A stretch of DNA of 36,565 nt. Origin: Planctomycetota bacterium. GTDB taxonomy: Bacteria; Planctomycetota; Phycisphaerae; WQYP01. The translations under genes were made by a program, and so were the position numbers. The notes under the pieces are model-generated. The model made no database searches. It had not been told where the DNA came from and saw only the letters and a program-made list of their open reading frames with translations. This document shows, piece by piece, positions 17,299 to 26,900 of this stretch. The DNA is taken from positions 1-36,565 of the forward strand of contig JAKBAC010000015.1 in assembly GCA_021809365.1 (NCBI GenBank). The letters run 5' to 3'. Each line of letters opens with the position of its first letter. Positions within the stretch are counted from its first letter, which is position 1.

Positions 17299-17322
17299 TG
17301 GATTTGATTTAGGAGTTTTAGG

Positions 17323-18507
17323 GTGGCCTTAAATAAAAAAATAAAACTTTCGATCCCAGTGGCAATTTTAGCGGTGGCGGGCGGCTTGCTGATCGGTTTG
17401 GCCAATGTGGCATATCAGCACCGGGTGGCGGCACAAACTGCCACTGCACCCCAATCCGCCGCGGATGTGGCGCTACAGCAGGCGATGCAGAAATTGCAGG
17501 ATGTCATGACGGCCCAGAGTATGAAAATCAAGGCGGCCATGGGGCGGCATACGTTTGAGGAACTGCTGACCAATGCGACACTGCGGCAAAAGCTGGCCCC
17601 CAGAATATTGCCGCCGATGCGGACCATCGTCGAACACTTTGACGGTTTCATGAAACTATATCCGAAGGCCGCGGGAATGATTCGGGATGTGAAGTACCAT
17701 GAGCTTGGACTCATGGAACTGTTAGGTGATAAGAATGCCGCAAGTGCCATTACGAGCGGGCTGACAAGTAAGAATCCCAAGGTGGCATTTGCGGCGAAGC
17801 TGGCGCGTCTGGAAGTAGACTGGCACCAGAATGGGACCGATGCGGCGGCGCAATCCAAAATTCTGGATCAGTTTAAGCCCCTGATAAAGGCCGACTCGAC
17901 CAATGATGATCTTACCGCGGTGTTGCTGGGCTTTGTGCAATCCGGTCCGGTCGATCCCGCGGTTGAAGCGCGGATTAAGAAGATTGTCATGACAGAATTA
18001 AAGGGGCCTTATGCTCTGGCGTTGCAGCAGCAGCAAAACGCGCAGCACGCAATGGAATCCAAACTCGATTCCCTGAAAAACAAACCGATGACCATTACCG
18101 GCACGCAGGTGGATGGCAAGCCCTTCAGCTCGGCCGATTGGAAAGGCAAGGTCGTGCTTGTGGATTTCTGGGCCACCTGGTGCGGGCCATGCCGCGCCAG
18201 TCTGCCGCATGTCGAAAGCCTGTACGCCAAATATCATGCGGCGGGCCTGAATATCGTGAGCGTATCAAATGACAATGATGCGGGCGCATTAAAGGCATTT
18301 CTCAAAGCGCATCCGAAAATGTCGTGGCCGCAATTGTTTGACGCCAAACATCCCGGCTGGAGTCCCTTGGCCAGCCGATTTGGCATCACGGGCATACCGA
18401 CGCAATTCGTCATTGACCGGCAGGGCGTGTTACGCGACATCATCGTGGGTTTCTCACCCAAACTTGCCGCAAAACTCACTGCGGACATTCAACCACTTTT
18501 GAAATAA
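17323..18507 (+). CDS. Membrane-anchored TlpA-like thioredoxin-fold protein
   Basis: The 394-residue protein starts at GTG 17323, chosen because AGGAG lies at 17311-17315, seven bases away. Residues 8-30 are an uncleaved-looking signal anchor, so the rest should be periplasmic. Residues 45-250 form a long helical, alanine/glutamine-rich segment of no recognised family. Residues 255-394 are a TlpA/AhpC-type thioredoxin domain with WCGPC (286-290) in FWATWCGPCR and the cis-proline loop GITGIPTQFVID. Such proteins reduce or isomerise disulfides in exported proteins or feed cytochrome maturation. The active site is intact. No cytochrome biogenesis genes lie nearby, so the client is unknown. It follows the second acs-tail repeat. 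Confidence 0.88.
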   Translation: MALNKKIKLSIPVAILAVAGGLLIGLANVAYQHRVAAQTATAPQSAADVALQQAMQKLQDVMTAQSMKIKAAMGRHTFEELLTNATLRQKLAPRILPPMRTIVEHFDGFMKLYPKAAGMIRDVKYHELGLMELLGDKNAASAITSGLTSKNPKVAFAAKLARLEVDWHQNGTDAAAQSKILDQFKPLIKADSTNDDLTAVLLGFVQSGPVDPAVEARIKKIVMTELKGPYALALQQQQNAQHAMESKLDSLKNKPMTITGTQVDGKPFSSADWKGKVVLVDFWATWCGPCRASLPHVESLYAKYHAAGLNIVSVSNDNDAGALKAFLKAHPKMSWPQLFDAKHPGWSPLASRFGITGIPTQFVIDRQGVLRDIIVGFSPKLAAKLTADIQPLLK

Positions 18508-18778
18508 GAGCATGTTCCACAAAGCGAATGGGTGGGCGGCCTGCGTCCACGCAGCCACGGGAGGAATCCCGTGGCCGTTGATCGCGAATGTAGCGGCGAC
18601 CATAATATCGCACGCCTCCGCGCAACAGCACCGCATGATCATCACGGTGCTCCGGGGGTACCGTGTTTGTGGGGGCAACACAGCCATACCCGCATAATAG
18701 AGTGTCACGTACCCTTTTCACACCTTTCGCCCGTTTCGCGCTTGCCTCCGGCGGTGTTGCAATGGTAACATCCGGGCA
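18508..18778. other. Gene-free gap with a strong hairpin
   Basis: No gene was recognised. The main structure is a perfect hairpin: GCCACGGGA (18554-18562), loop GGAA, TCCCGTGGC (18567-18575). There is no following U tract, so it is more likely an intergenic repeat-type hairpin than a simple terminator. Reverse-strand frames here are open but look like decayed or non-coding sequence. Confidence 0.4.
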
Positions 18779-19840
18779 ATGCGTCAATACACTCCAATCA
18801 TCGGGCGGTTCCTTTTTACTGTTGTTATTGTCAATTTGTGCGCATGTGCGACCACGCGCACTTGGCCGCCGGGGCTGAATTCCGCGGATCGTCAACAGTT
18901 GCGCACGTTGGCACCCGTGGCTAAGCCGTGGCCCGGTGGCCCGGCTGATGGTCGGCTGATCCAGACCGCCCATTATCGTATCTACACCACCATTGACAGC
19001 GCTGTGCAACAACAGCTTCTGGCACGCGTGCTGGAGGCGGATTATGCCCGGTTCATCCGGTTGGTACCGCAGGCCGCACCCAAGTTGCCCATGATCGGCT
19101 ATGTGTTTCGTAATCGCCGACAGTGGGCACAATACACCCGCAAGGTTACCGGGAACATGGCACCGATTTATCTGCACATTGAGGCGGGGGGATATGAACG
19201 CAATGGCGTGTTTGCCGCCTACCGCTCCACGGTGCCTGAGATTCTCTCGGTCGTGGCGCATGAGGCCTGGCATCAATTCAGCTTTCTGGCGCTCAAGGAT
19301 CATCTTCCGGCATGGTTGGACGAAGGGCTGGCCACGCAATGTGAAGCCATGCAATGGCACCATGGTCAGCCGCGATTCACACCCTGGCTCAATACTGTCC
19401 GATGGGCCATGCTCCGACAGGCCGTCGATCACCATACGCTGCTGCCTTTATCGGTACTTGCCGGTACGCAGGCCGGTAGCGTCGTGTTCCACAATCCAAC
19501 GTATATACAAGCATATTATGCCGAAGTCTGGTCGTTCATGCTGTTTCTGGAACATAGCCGGTATCGGCCAAAACTTCTCGATTTGCTGACCATGGCGAGA
19601 GATGGCCAATTGGACACACTGCTGGCGGGATCGGGATTGTCATCAGCCGATGAACAGCATCTTACCTTGCGCTGGAATCGCATTGCCGGAGAAATATATC
19701 TCCGGCATTTCTTCGGCAATCGCCCCAAACTCAAGCGGCGTTATGTCGCATTCATTGATCATCTCGTGCAATCCTGGCCGCCGTCGCGCCCCGTCAGCTC
19801 CAGCGCCAGTGTGATACCTCCGCAAGGCGTTGCACCATGA
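18779..19840 (+). CDS. Putative lipoprotein zinc metallopeptidase (DUF1570-like gluzincin)
   Basis: The 353-residue protein starts with a hydrophobic export signal ending in a lipobox, LCAC, with lipidation expected at Cys23. The centre holds HEAWH (161-165) inside LSVVAHEAWHQFSFL. This is the HExxH zinc site, followed by Glu182 in WLDEGLAT, the usual third ligand in gluzincin peptidases. The surrounding pattern (YRIYTT, YVFRNRRQW) resembles the DUF1570-type peptidase-like proteins common in planctomycetes. It should act in the periplasm or on the outer membrane; the substrate is unknown. No Shine-Dalgarno site is evident. The stop codon overlaps the start of the TerC gene as ATGA, so the two are translationally coupled. 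Confidence 0.75.
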   Translation: MRQYTPIIGRFLFTVVIVNLCACATTRTWPPGLNSADRQQLRTLAPVAKPWPGGPADGRLIQTAHYRIYTTIDSAVQQQLLARVLEADYARFIRLVPQAAPKLPMIGYVFRNRRQWAQYTRKVTGNMAPIYLHIEAGGYERNGVFAAYRSTVPEILSVVAHEAWHQFSFLALKDHLPAWLDEGLATQCEAMQWHHGQPRFTPWLNTVRWAMLRQAVDHHTLLPLSVLAGTQAGSVVFHNPTYIQAYYAEVWSFMLFLEHSRYRPKLLDLLTMARDGQLDTLLAGSGLSSADEQHLTLRWNRIAGEIYLRHFFGNRPKLKRRYVAFIDHLVQSWPPSRPVSSSASVIPPQGVAP

Positions 19841-20796
19841 TGGCCGCGTGGCTTATATTTCTGATCGTTGCCGCGGTGGTGCTGGCATTGGATATGCTCG
19901 TGCCACAATCCGTCCACCACGCTTCACTTCAACGCGCCGCGGTCTTGTGCCTGCTGCCGATCATCATCGCATTTGCTTACGGCCTCTATCTGCACTTCGC
20001 GTATGTCCACGCGGCAGCTGCGCCGGCGGATGCATCGCGCAGACCGGCCCTGACCTTCAGCACCGGCTATCTGCTGGAACTGGCATTGAGTGCGGACAAT
20101 GTGATGATGTTTGTCATTATGCTGCGCAGCTTGAAAATTCCCCCGCAACAGCATGCCCTGGTGATGTTCTGGGCAATTTTGCTGGCCGTTGTGGCGCGCG
20201 TGGGGTTGATCGTAACCGGGTTGGCGCTGATTGGGCGATTCCACATCGTGTTTTATTTTATGGGCGCGTTTCTTCTGCTGGCGGGGGGAATGATGCTTTT
20301 TGAGCGACACGGGCAAAACGGCCTGGGACAGCGGTTGATTCAGTTGTCCGGACGATTTTTGCCGATAAGTCCGCCAACGGCCGACCGCCGGATGCTGGTT
20401 ACCATTCATGGCCGCCGCCACATCACTCCGTTGCTGCTGGCCATTGTGCTTGTAGGGCTGGTGGATGTGCTTTTTGCGTTCGACTCCATCCCCGCAGTTT
20501 TCGGTGTCACCCGTGATCCGCTGATTGTCACGAGCAGTAATGTCTTTGCCGTGCTGGCCCTGCATCGGCTCTATTTCATTCTTGCCCCGCTCATGGATCG
20601 GCTGCGCTTTCTTGCAGCGGCCCTGGCGGTGATTCTGCTATTTATCGGTACGAAGATGCTCCTTCCCTTGTTGGCCACCCTGATTCCCGGCCTGCAGATC
20701 AGCACCGCCGCATCATTGGCGGTGATTCTTATAACTCTGTTTCTGGCCGGTGCGGCTTCGGTACTGTTTCCGGCACGGCAGCGGGATATGCGGTAA
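19837..20796 (+). CDS. TerC/Alx-family integral membrane protein
   Basis: The 319-residue polytopic protein (about eight or nine hydrophobic segments) has the two hallmark TerC-family motifs: ELALSADNVMMF in the first half and LVDVLFAFDSIPAVFGVTRDP in the second. The paired acidic residues in these segments are thought to bind metal. Relatives are linked to manganese export, tellurite resistance and pH response, and some help metallate exported enzymes. Coupling by a 4-base ATGA overlap to a periplasmic zinc-type peptidase suggests a supply-of-metal link, which is an inference. A GC-rich imperfect stem at 20803-20832 followed by CTTTTG may end the transcript. Confidence 0.88.
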   Translation: MMAAWLIFLIVAAVVLALDMLVPQSVHHASLQRAAVLCLLPIIIAFAYGLYLHFAYVHAAAAPADASRRPALTFSTGYLLELALSADNVMMFVIMLRSLKIPPQQHALVMFWAILLAVVARVGLIVTGLALIGRFHIVFYFMGAFLLLAGGMMLFERHGQNGLGQRLIQLSGRFLPISPPTADRRMLVTIHGRRHITPLLLAIVLVGLVDVLFAFDSIPAVFGVTRDPLIVTSSNVFAVLALHRLYFILAPLMDRLRFLAAALAVILLFIGTKMLLPLLATLIPGLQISTAASLAVILITLFLAGAASVLFPARQRDMR

Positions 20797-20862
20797 TCAC
20801 GCAGTGGACCGCCGCGCGGTGCGGCTGCGCTTTTGAATTTCGCGGTGGTGGCCGGATGCCCC

Positions 20863-20868
20863 TATAAT
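20863..20868 (+). promoter_or_regulatory. -10 box almost on the priA start codon
   Basis: TATAAT ends only seven bases before ATG 20876. Transcription starting about seven bases downstream would give a leaderless or nearly leaderless messenger, which fits the absence of a Shine-Dalgarno site. No convincing -35 hexamer is seen. Confidence 0.45.
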
Positions 20869-20875
20869 CATCGCC

Positions 20876-23317
20876 ATGATGGCAGGCACCCCTTCAATTA
20901 AATCTCCGCCTCAAGCCGGAGCGCATTATGCGTCCGTCGTGGTGGATCAGGCCATGGACACGGAATTAACTTACCTCATCCCCGCCGGATTTATGCCTGG
21001 TGTTAAGGTTGGCGCACGCGTGGGGGTGCCGCTGGGCCGGGGAAACAGGGCGGTCACCGGAACCGTGCTGGCCATCACCGATCAGATGCCGGTGTTTCGA
21101 CAGGAAGTTGAAACGTCCAATGCACCCGATATTATTCCGCCCGCCGCACCGGCACAGGAAGCGCTGTGGAACATTGCTCCGCTGGAAAAGCAATCCGGTT
21201 CACGCATCAAAAGCATCCTGGCGGTTTATCCCGAAATTGACCCGGTGCCGCCGGAACTCCTGGAACTGGCACGCTGGATCAGCCGCTACTATTGCTGCCC
21301 GCTGGGCCTGGTACTCGCGTCGATTGTTCCCGCCGCGGTGAAGAATAATGTCCGGCTTCCACGGAAAATATGGGTTCACCGCGCGGACTCTACGCCGGCG
21401 GCCCAGACTGCTCTGGCGGCCTTTATCCCGCGAACGCGCGCCGTTTTCGATTCTGTTCATGAAGCTCTGGCCGATGGTCCATTATCCCAGGATGACCTGC
21501 TGGCCAAAGTGCAACTATCCAAACCGATGCTCAAACGGTTTATTGCCGCGGGGCTGTTGCGCCTGGAAAAACGCATTCTCTGGCCGGATTCCGCCCGGAT
21601 GGGGCTGCCACCATCCGCGCAATCAGCGGTCAGTGCGGGTTCGGATTTTGAATTGAGCGCCGAACAGGCGGCGGCCATGCGGGCGCTCATGCCGCTCTTG
21701 GATCCGCCGGTATTTGCCGCACGGTTGATTTTCGGCGTCACCGGATCGGGCAAAACCGAGCTGTACATACGCTGCATGGACAAGGTGATCGCATCGGGCC
21801 GGCAGGCCATTGTGCTGGTGCCGGAGATTTCCCTGACCACGCAGCTTATCAGCCGTTTCACCGCCCGATTTGCGCGCGTGGCGGTGTTGCACAGCGGCAT
21901 GGCCGATGCCCAGCGACATCAGCATTGGCATTCGATCGCGGCGGGTTGGGCGCAGGTGGTTATCGGGGCGCGATCGGCGATATTTGCGCCGGTGCCCAAT
22001 CTGGGGCTGATTGTGGTGGATGAAGAACATGAGCCTTCCTACAAGCAGGATAGCTCCCCCCGTTATCACGCGCGGGATGTGGCTGTGCGCCGCGGGCAGA
22101 TCTGCGGTGTGCCGGTACTGCTGGGATCGGCCACACCATCGCTGGAAAGCTGGAACAATGCGCATCACAATCCGCATTATGGCCTGCTTCAATTAACCTC
22201 GCGTCCCCGTGGGTTGTTAATGCCGCAGGTGCGCACGGTGGATATGCGCGAAGAACGCCATCGCCGCCGCGGTTTGCACGCTTTGTCCATGGTGCTGGAA
22301 CACGAACTCAAAGCGACGGTGGCGGATAAAGGGCAGGCGATTTTTCTGCTTAATCGACGGGGATATGCGCATTATGTGGCCTGCCCGCGCTGTGATTTTG
22401 TGCTCATGTGCAGCCGCTGCGACGCCACCATGGTCGTACATCGGCACACGCTGGAAGCGAACACCGGCGGTGCGACTGTTCCAAGCCAGTATATCCAGTG
22501 TCATTATTGCCTCACCAATCAATTATTGCCGCCGCGCTGTCCGGAATGCCAATCACGTCTGGTGCAGTTGGGGCAGGGAACGCAGCGTGTGGAAGAGGAG
22601 TTGCTGAAAAAATTTCCGGATATCCGCGTGGCCAGGATGGACAGTGATTCCATGCGGCACGCCCGCCAATATCAGGAAACGCTGCAACGCTTTTCCCGCG
22701 GGGATTTGGATATGCTTTTGGGCACGCAGATGATCGCCAAAGGGCTGGATTTTCCCAACGTCACGCTGGTGGGCGTGCTCAACGCCGATCTGGCTATGAC
22801 CAGCCCGGATTTTCGGGCGTCCGAACGCACATTTCAGTTGATATGCCAGGTGGCTGGCCGCTGCGGTCGCACGCAACGGCCCGGCCTGGTGGTGGTGCAG
22901 ACCATGCAGCCCCACGAACCGGCGGTGATGTATGCGTCCCGGCATGATTATGACGGATTTGTCGCCCAGGAACTGGAAAATCGCCGGACGTTTTCTTATC
23001 CCCCCTTTGGCCGGATGGTGCGGCTGATTCTTTCCGATACGGATTTCATCCGGTTAAAAAGCCAGGCCGAGGCGCTGATGACAATGATTCAGACATCACA
23101 GAAATCCGGGGCATATAACCCTGAGGCCTTGCGCCACATCGGCCCGCAAAACGCCCCGCTGCAGCGCCTGGATGAAAAACATCGTATGGAAATAATTCTC
23201 TTCGCTGCAACCCCCGGCCCATTGCAGCAGGTGCTCTCAGATTTACGCCGCGAAGGTTTATTTCATCGCTTCAAATCCAGCGTGGTAGTGGATGTTGATC
23301 CCATGGCCATGCAGTAA
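20876..23317 (+). CDS. priA: Primosomal protein N' (replication restart helicase)
   Basis: PriA recognises stalled forks and recombination intermediates and reloads the replicative helicase. The 813-residue protein has the N-terminal 3' DNA-binding domain (HYASVVVDQAMDTELTYLIP) and a winged-helix region. Helicase lobe 1 has Walker A FGVTGSGKTELY near 285-295 and the DEEH box (VVDEEHEPSYKQD, near 382). The inserted zinc-binding region has four CxxC pairs (CPRCDFVLMCSRCD ... CHYC ... CPEC, about 502-560). Lobe 2 contains GTQMIAKGLDFPNV and QVAGRCGRTQ. It is full length. The start may be 20876 or the adjacent ATG 20879. It is the last clear housekeeping gene before the defence island. Confidence 0.96.
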   Translation: MMAGTPSIKSPPQAGAHYASVVVDQAMDTELTYLIPAGFMPGVKVGARVGVPLGRGNRAVTGTVLAITDQMPVFRQEVETSNAPDIIPPAAPAQEALWNIAPLEKQSGSRIKSILAVYPEIDPVPPELLELARWISRYYCCPLGLVLASIVPAAVKNNVRLPRKIWVHRADSTPAAQTALAAFIPRTRAVFDSVHEALADGPLSQDDLLAKVQLSKPMLKRFIAAGLLRLEKRILWPDSARMGLPPSAQSAVSAGSDFELSAEQAAAMRALMPLLDPPVFAARLIFGVTGSGKTELYIRCMDKVIASGRQAIVLVPEISLTTQLISRFTARFARVAVLHSGMADAQRHQHWHSIAAGWAQVVIGARSAIFAPVPNLGLIVVDEEHEPSYKQDSSPRYHARDVAVRRGQICGVPVLLGSATPSLESWNNAHHNPHYGLLQLTSRPRGLLMPQVRTVDMREERHRRRGLHALSMVLEHELKATVADKGQAIFLLNRRGYAHYVACPRCDFVLMCSRCDATMVVHRHTLEANTGGATVPSQYIQCHYCLTNQLLPPRCPECQSRLVQLGQGTQRVEEELLKKFPDIRVARMDSDSMRHARQYQETLQRFSRGDLDMLLGTQMIAKGLDFPNVTLVGVLNADLAMTSPDFRASERTFQLICQVAGRCGRTQRPGLVVVQTMQPHEPAVMYASRHDYDGFVAQELENRRTFSYPPFGRMVRLILSDTDFIRLKSQAEALMTMIQTSQKSGAYNPEALRHIGPQNAPLQRLDEKHRMEIILFAATPGPLQQVLSDLRREGLFHRFKSSVVVDVDPMAMQ

Positions 23318-23446
23318 TGGAGTTATGAGCATGCCCAGCACACCGACCGCCGCTTTAATTAATATGAGCCATCGCTGCCGCCGCAACGACCGACGAATGA
23401 GTTGCCGGAGCACCGGCACGGGAATATCCGGAACATAGGTATTCAT
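23258..23446 (-). CDS. Hypothetical small single-pass membrane protein
   Basis: The 62-codon frame encodes a basic N-terminal half, one hydrophobic segment (WLILIKAAVGVLGMLITPLL) and a His-rich tail. It has TATAAT about 25 bases upstream of its ATG but no ribosome site, and its last 60 bases overlap the 3' end of priA in antisense. No family is recognised. It may be real or a chance frame. Confidence 0.25.
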   Translation of the reverse strand: MNTYVPDIPVPVLRQLIRRSLRRQRWLILIKAAVGVLGMLITPLLHGHGINIHYHAGFEAMK

Positions 23447-23652
23447 AACATTCACAAGACAGATTATACCGCGCAACGGCACGTAATCAGACAACCGATG
23501 AGATGTGGATGCGCTTCACGCACAAGGACTGGCATATTCCGCCGGCGGCACAACACATCCACGCCTCCTTTTCCCCAACGCCAGCGCGCCTGAAGATACG
23601 CAGCAATCCCGGCCGAACGTCATCATGGGATTTTCATCGGGCGCGCGTCCCC

Positions 23653-23805
23653 TTACCCATTGATTCCCTCCCCGCCGCGAAACGCATGCCCGACGAACCC
23701 GACATTGGGAAAACAACATTGGGAAAACACCGCTTGACGGTTCTTGCCGTGCTGGGTACCGTGGTGGACTGTATGGGGCATGACGATGCGAGCGGCTCGG
23801 GGCAT
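23653..23805 (-). pseudogene. Truncated REP-associated tyrosine transposase (RAYT) fragment
   Basis: The first 28 or so codons read MPRAARIVMPHTVHHG followed by TQHGKNRQAVF. This matches the conserved N-terminus of the Y1/IS200-like REP-associated transposases (MPR-AR-V-PG-PHHV-QRGN-RQ-VFF). The histidine pair of the HUH motif remains. After NRQAVFS the similarity is lost, a TTGGGAAAACA duplication (23705-23733) interrupts the sequence, and the frame stops at 23653. The catalytic tyrosine and the rest of the domain are absent, so it cannot be active. It lies 57 bases from the perfect palindrome at 23863-23918, consistent with a decayed RAYT/REP locus at the edge of the defence island. Confidence 0.6.
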
Positions 23806-23862
23806 GAAGAAGAGTGTTCCACAACACCAGATCGGTGCAACAAACAGGCGAGTGTCCAGAGA

Positions 23863-23918
23863 CTAGTGCCCTGTTCCACCCGTAATTACCCGTAATTACG
23901 GGTGGAACAGGGCACTAG
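23863..23918. repeat. Perfect 56-bp palindrome (27-bp arms, 2-bp centre)
   Basis: The arm begins CTAGTGCCCTGTTCCACC and ends CGTAATTAC; it is repeated exactly in reverse complement after a CC centre. Inside, the word CCGTAATTAC occurs twice in tandem. A perfect palindrome of this length is unusual. It lies between a dead RAYT and the res gene. It could be a REP/BIME-type hairpin, a MITE consisting only of terminal repeats (flanked by TA on both sides), or a transcription barrier for the island. Confidence 0.85.
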
Positions 23919-23965
23919 ATGTAACGGAACCGTGTATGTTGTGGCTTATACGTTAGGGGAACCGC

Positions 23966-26900
23966 GTGCCGCAGGTGGTCATAGAAAATCCGGTCATCAA
24001 TTCGCCGTTTGAAGAGCCGTCGCGGCACTTCAAGTTTGACGAGTCCGGCATCACCAACAATATCGCCACGTTCCGGCGGCCAAGTTCCTATTTCGTCCCC
24101 ATTCCGCGCCCGCGCAAAACCGGTGGCAGAAGTCAGCATACATTTGACGAATGGCGATCCGATCGCATTGAGGAAAACGGAGTGGTCAACCGCATTCGCC
24201 AGCGTGTGCAGGCCTGGCGTAATGGCCGATACTTGGACGATGTAAGTCGCACCACCGCCCGTCTGCTTGAGCACTGGCGTTCTGAAGATCGCCATCGCCG
24301 GTTATTTTTCTGCCAGATCGAGGCCCTTGAAACACTCATATACATCACCGAAGTAGCCAAAAAATATGGCGATCAATGGATTGACAACGACCTCGCACAG
24401 GCGGGCCAGGAAGCCAATCCCGGCCTCCATCGCACTGCCTGCAAACTTGCCACCGGTGCTGGGAAAACGGTGGTAATGGCCATGACTATCGCTTGGCACA
24501 CCCTCAACAAGATCGCCAACCCCCAGGACGCCCGCTTCTCCGACGCCTTTCTGATCGTCACCCCCGGCATTACCATTCGCGACCGACTTCGCGTGCTGCT
24601 GCCATCCGACCCGGAAAGCTATTACCGTACGATGGACATTGTTCCCGATGACCTGCTGGAACCAATGAATAGGGCCAAAGTCGTTATTACCAACTTCCAT
24701 GCCTTTAAGCGGCGGGAAAAAACTTCCGCCGGCAAACTCACCAAAGCGATTCTCGGTGAGGGTAGCGCATCGGTATTCACAGAATCTGAAGGCGAAATGA
24801 TCCGCCGCGTCACGCGTGATCTGGGTGCCAAAAAAAACATCGTGGTACTCAACGATGAGTCGCACCATTGCTACCGCCGGAAGCCTGACGCCGCCGACGA
24901 GCAGCTTACCGCCGAAGAACGCAAAGAAGCCCAGGAAAACGCCGAGACCGCAAGGATATGGATCAGCGGCTTGGAAGCACTGGCCCGGAAAACCGGTATT
25001 CGCGCCATTTTTGATTTATCCGCAACGCCGTTTTTTCTCCGTGGATCCGGCTACCCCGAAGGTTCTCTATTCCCCTGGGTGGTTTCCGATTTCTCACTCA
25101 TTGACGCCATTGAAAGCGGCGTCGTCAAGGTGCCGCGTGTGCCCGTTTCCGATGATTCCGGCACGGGAGAACAACCAACCTACCGCGACCTCTGGCTGCG
25201 CATTCGCGATGGCCTGCCCAAGAAAGGCCGTAACGCTGATGTTGCCGCTGGAGAGCCAAAGCCACCCGCCGAGTTGGAAGGTGCCCTGTTGAGCCTCTAT
25301 GGCCATTACAAAAAATCGTTTGAACATTGGCGGCAACTGCCGGATAAAATCGGCGTTGCCACCACCCCGCCGGTATTTATTGTCGTCTGCAACAACACCA
25401 ACGTATCCAAAATGGTATTTGACTATGTTGCCGGCTGGGAAAAACACCTGCCCGATGGCACTATCGCGGCTGTCCCAGGCAAACTGCCGCTGTTCAGTAA
25501 CGTACAGGATGGCCGCTTTATCCACCGACCCAATACCATTCTTGTCGACTCGCAACAGCTTGAGTCCGGCGAATCCATGGCCGATGATTTCAAGACCATC
25601 GCCGCGCGGGAAATTGAAGAATTCAAAGCCGATTACCGCCTCCGCTTTCCCGATCGTGACGCGGAAAAACTTACCGATCAAGACCTGCTGCGCGAAGTTC
25701 TTAACACGGTCGGCAAGCCCGGCAAACTCGGCGAAGAAATCCGCTGTGTGGTGTCTGTCTCCATGCTGACTGAAGGATGGGATGCCAATACGGTCACGCA
25801 CATTCTTGGCGTGCGGGCTTTTGGCACGCAACTTTTATGCGAACAGGTCATTGGCCGCGGACTTCGCCGCCGTAGCTACGAAGCCGAACCCAGTGAAATC
25901 AGCGTTGACGGCAACGCTCTGACCATTCAAGCCTTTCCCGTGGAATATGCCGAGGTCTACGGCGTGCCGTTCTCCTTTATTCCATGCAGCGGCCTGCCGC
26001 GGGATCCCATGCCCGGTCTGCCGCCCACGCGCGTGCGTGCACTGCCCGAACGATCCGCCTGCGAAATCACCTTCCCCCGCATTGATGGTTATCGCTATGA
26101 ACTTCCAGCCGAGCGGCTGGCCGCCAAATTTGATCAATCGTCGCAGCTCACCCTCAGCACGCAGAGCTTTCCCACCAAAACGGAAAGTGCCCCCATCGTC
26201 GGCCAAACGCAATACCATACCCTTGATGAATACAAAGCCGTTCGCCTGCAAACGGTGGCATTTGAAATCGCCCGTACCGTGCTGGAGCACTACTTCACCG
26301 ACGCCGATAACAATCGCAAGGAATGGCTGTTTCCTGATCTGGTCTCCATTGCCCGCGACTGGATCAGCCAATGCGTGGTGCTCAAGGACAATACCTTTCC
26401 CCAGTTGCTGCTCTGGTCCAGCAATCGGCGGGACGCCGCGGACCGCATCTATAAAGCCGTCGTTCAGACCACCGCGGGCGAAAAACAACTGCTGCCGATT
26501 GCCAAGCCCTACGATACGCTTGGCTCCACACGGTTTGTGCAGTTTGACACCCGGCGGCCGGTTTATAAAACCCGCGCCGACAAATGCCATATTTCCCATG
26601 TTGTCGCCGATACCGATTCATGGGAGCAGAAAATGGCCCAGGCGCTTGAGGATATGGATGACGTGATCTGCTACGTCAAAAACAGCCGCCTGGGCTTTGA
26701 AATTCCCTACACCATCGATGGCGTGCAGCGCCATTACGAGCCGGACTTCATCGCCCGAATTGATGACGGCCATGGCCGAACTGACCCACTGAACCTAATT
26801 ATTGAAGTGACCGGCGAACGCGACCGGAAAAAGGAAGCCAAAGTCTCCACCGCCAAAACCCTCTGGGTTCCCGCAGTGAACAACGCCGGCCAATGGGGCC

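Noticed and set aside
18476..19435. Reverse-strand 319-codon open frame
   Set aside because: Most of it is antisense to the lipoprotein peptidase gene, which has a lipobox and an HEAWH site; the product looks like no known protein.
23503..23895. Forward 130-codon open frame
   Set aside because: It is antisense to the RAYT remnant, runs into the perfect palindrome and has no recognisable features.
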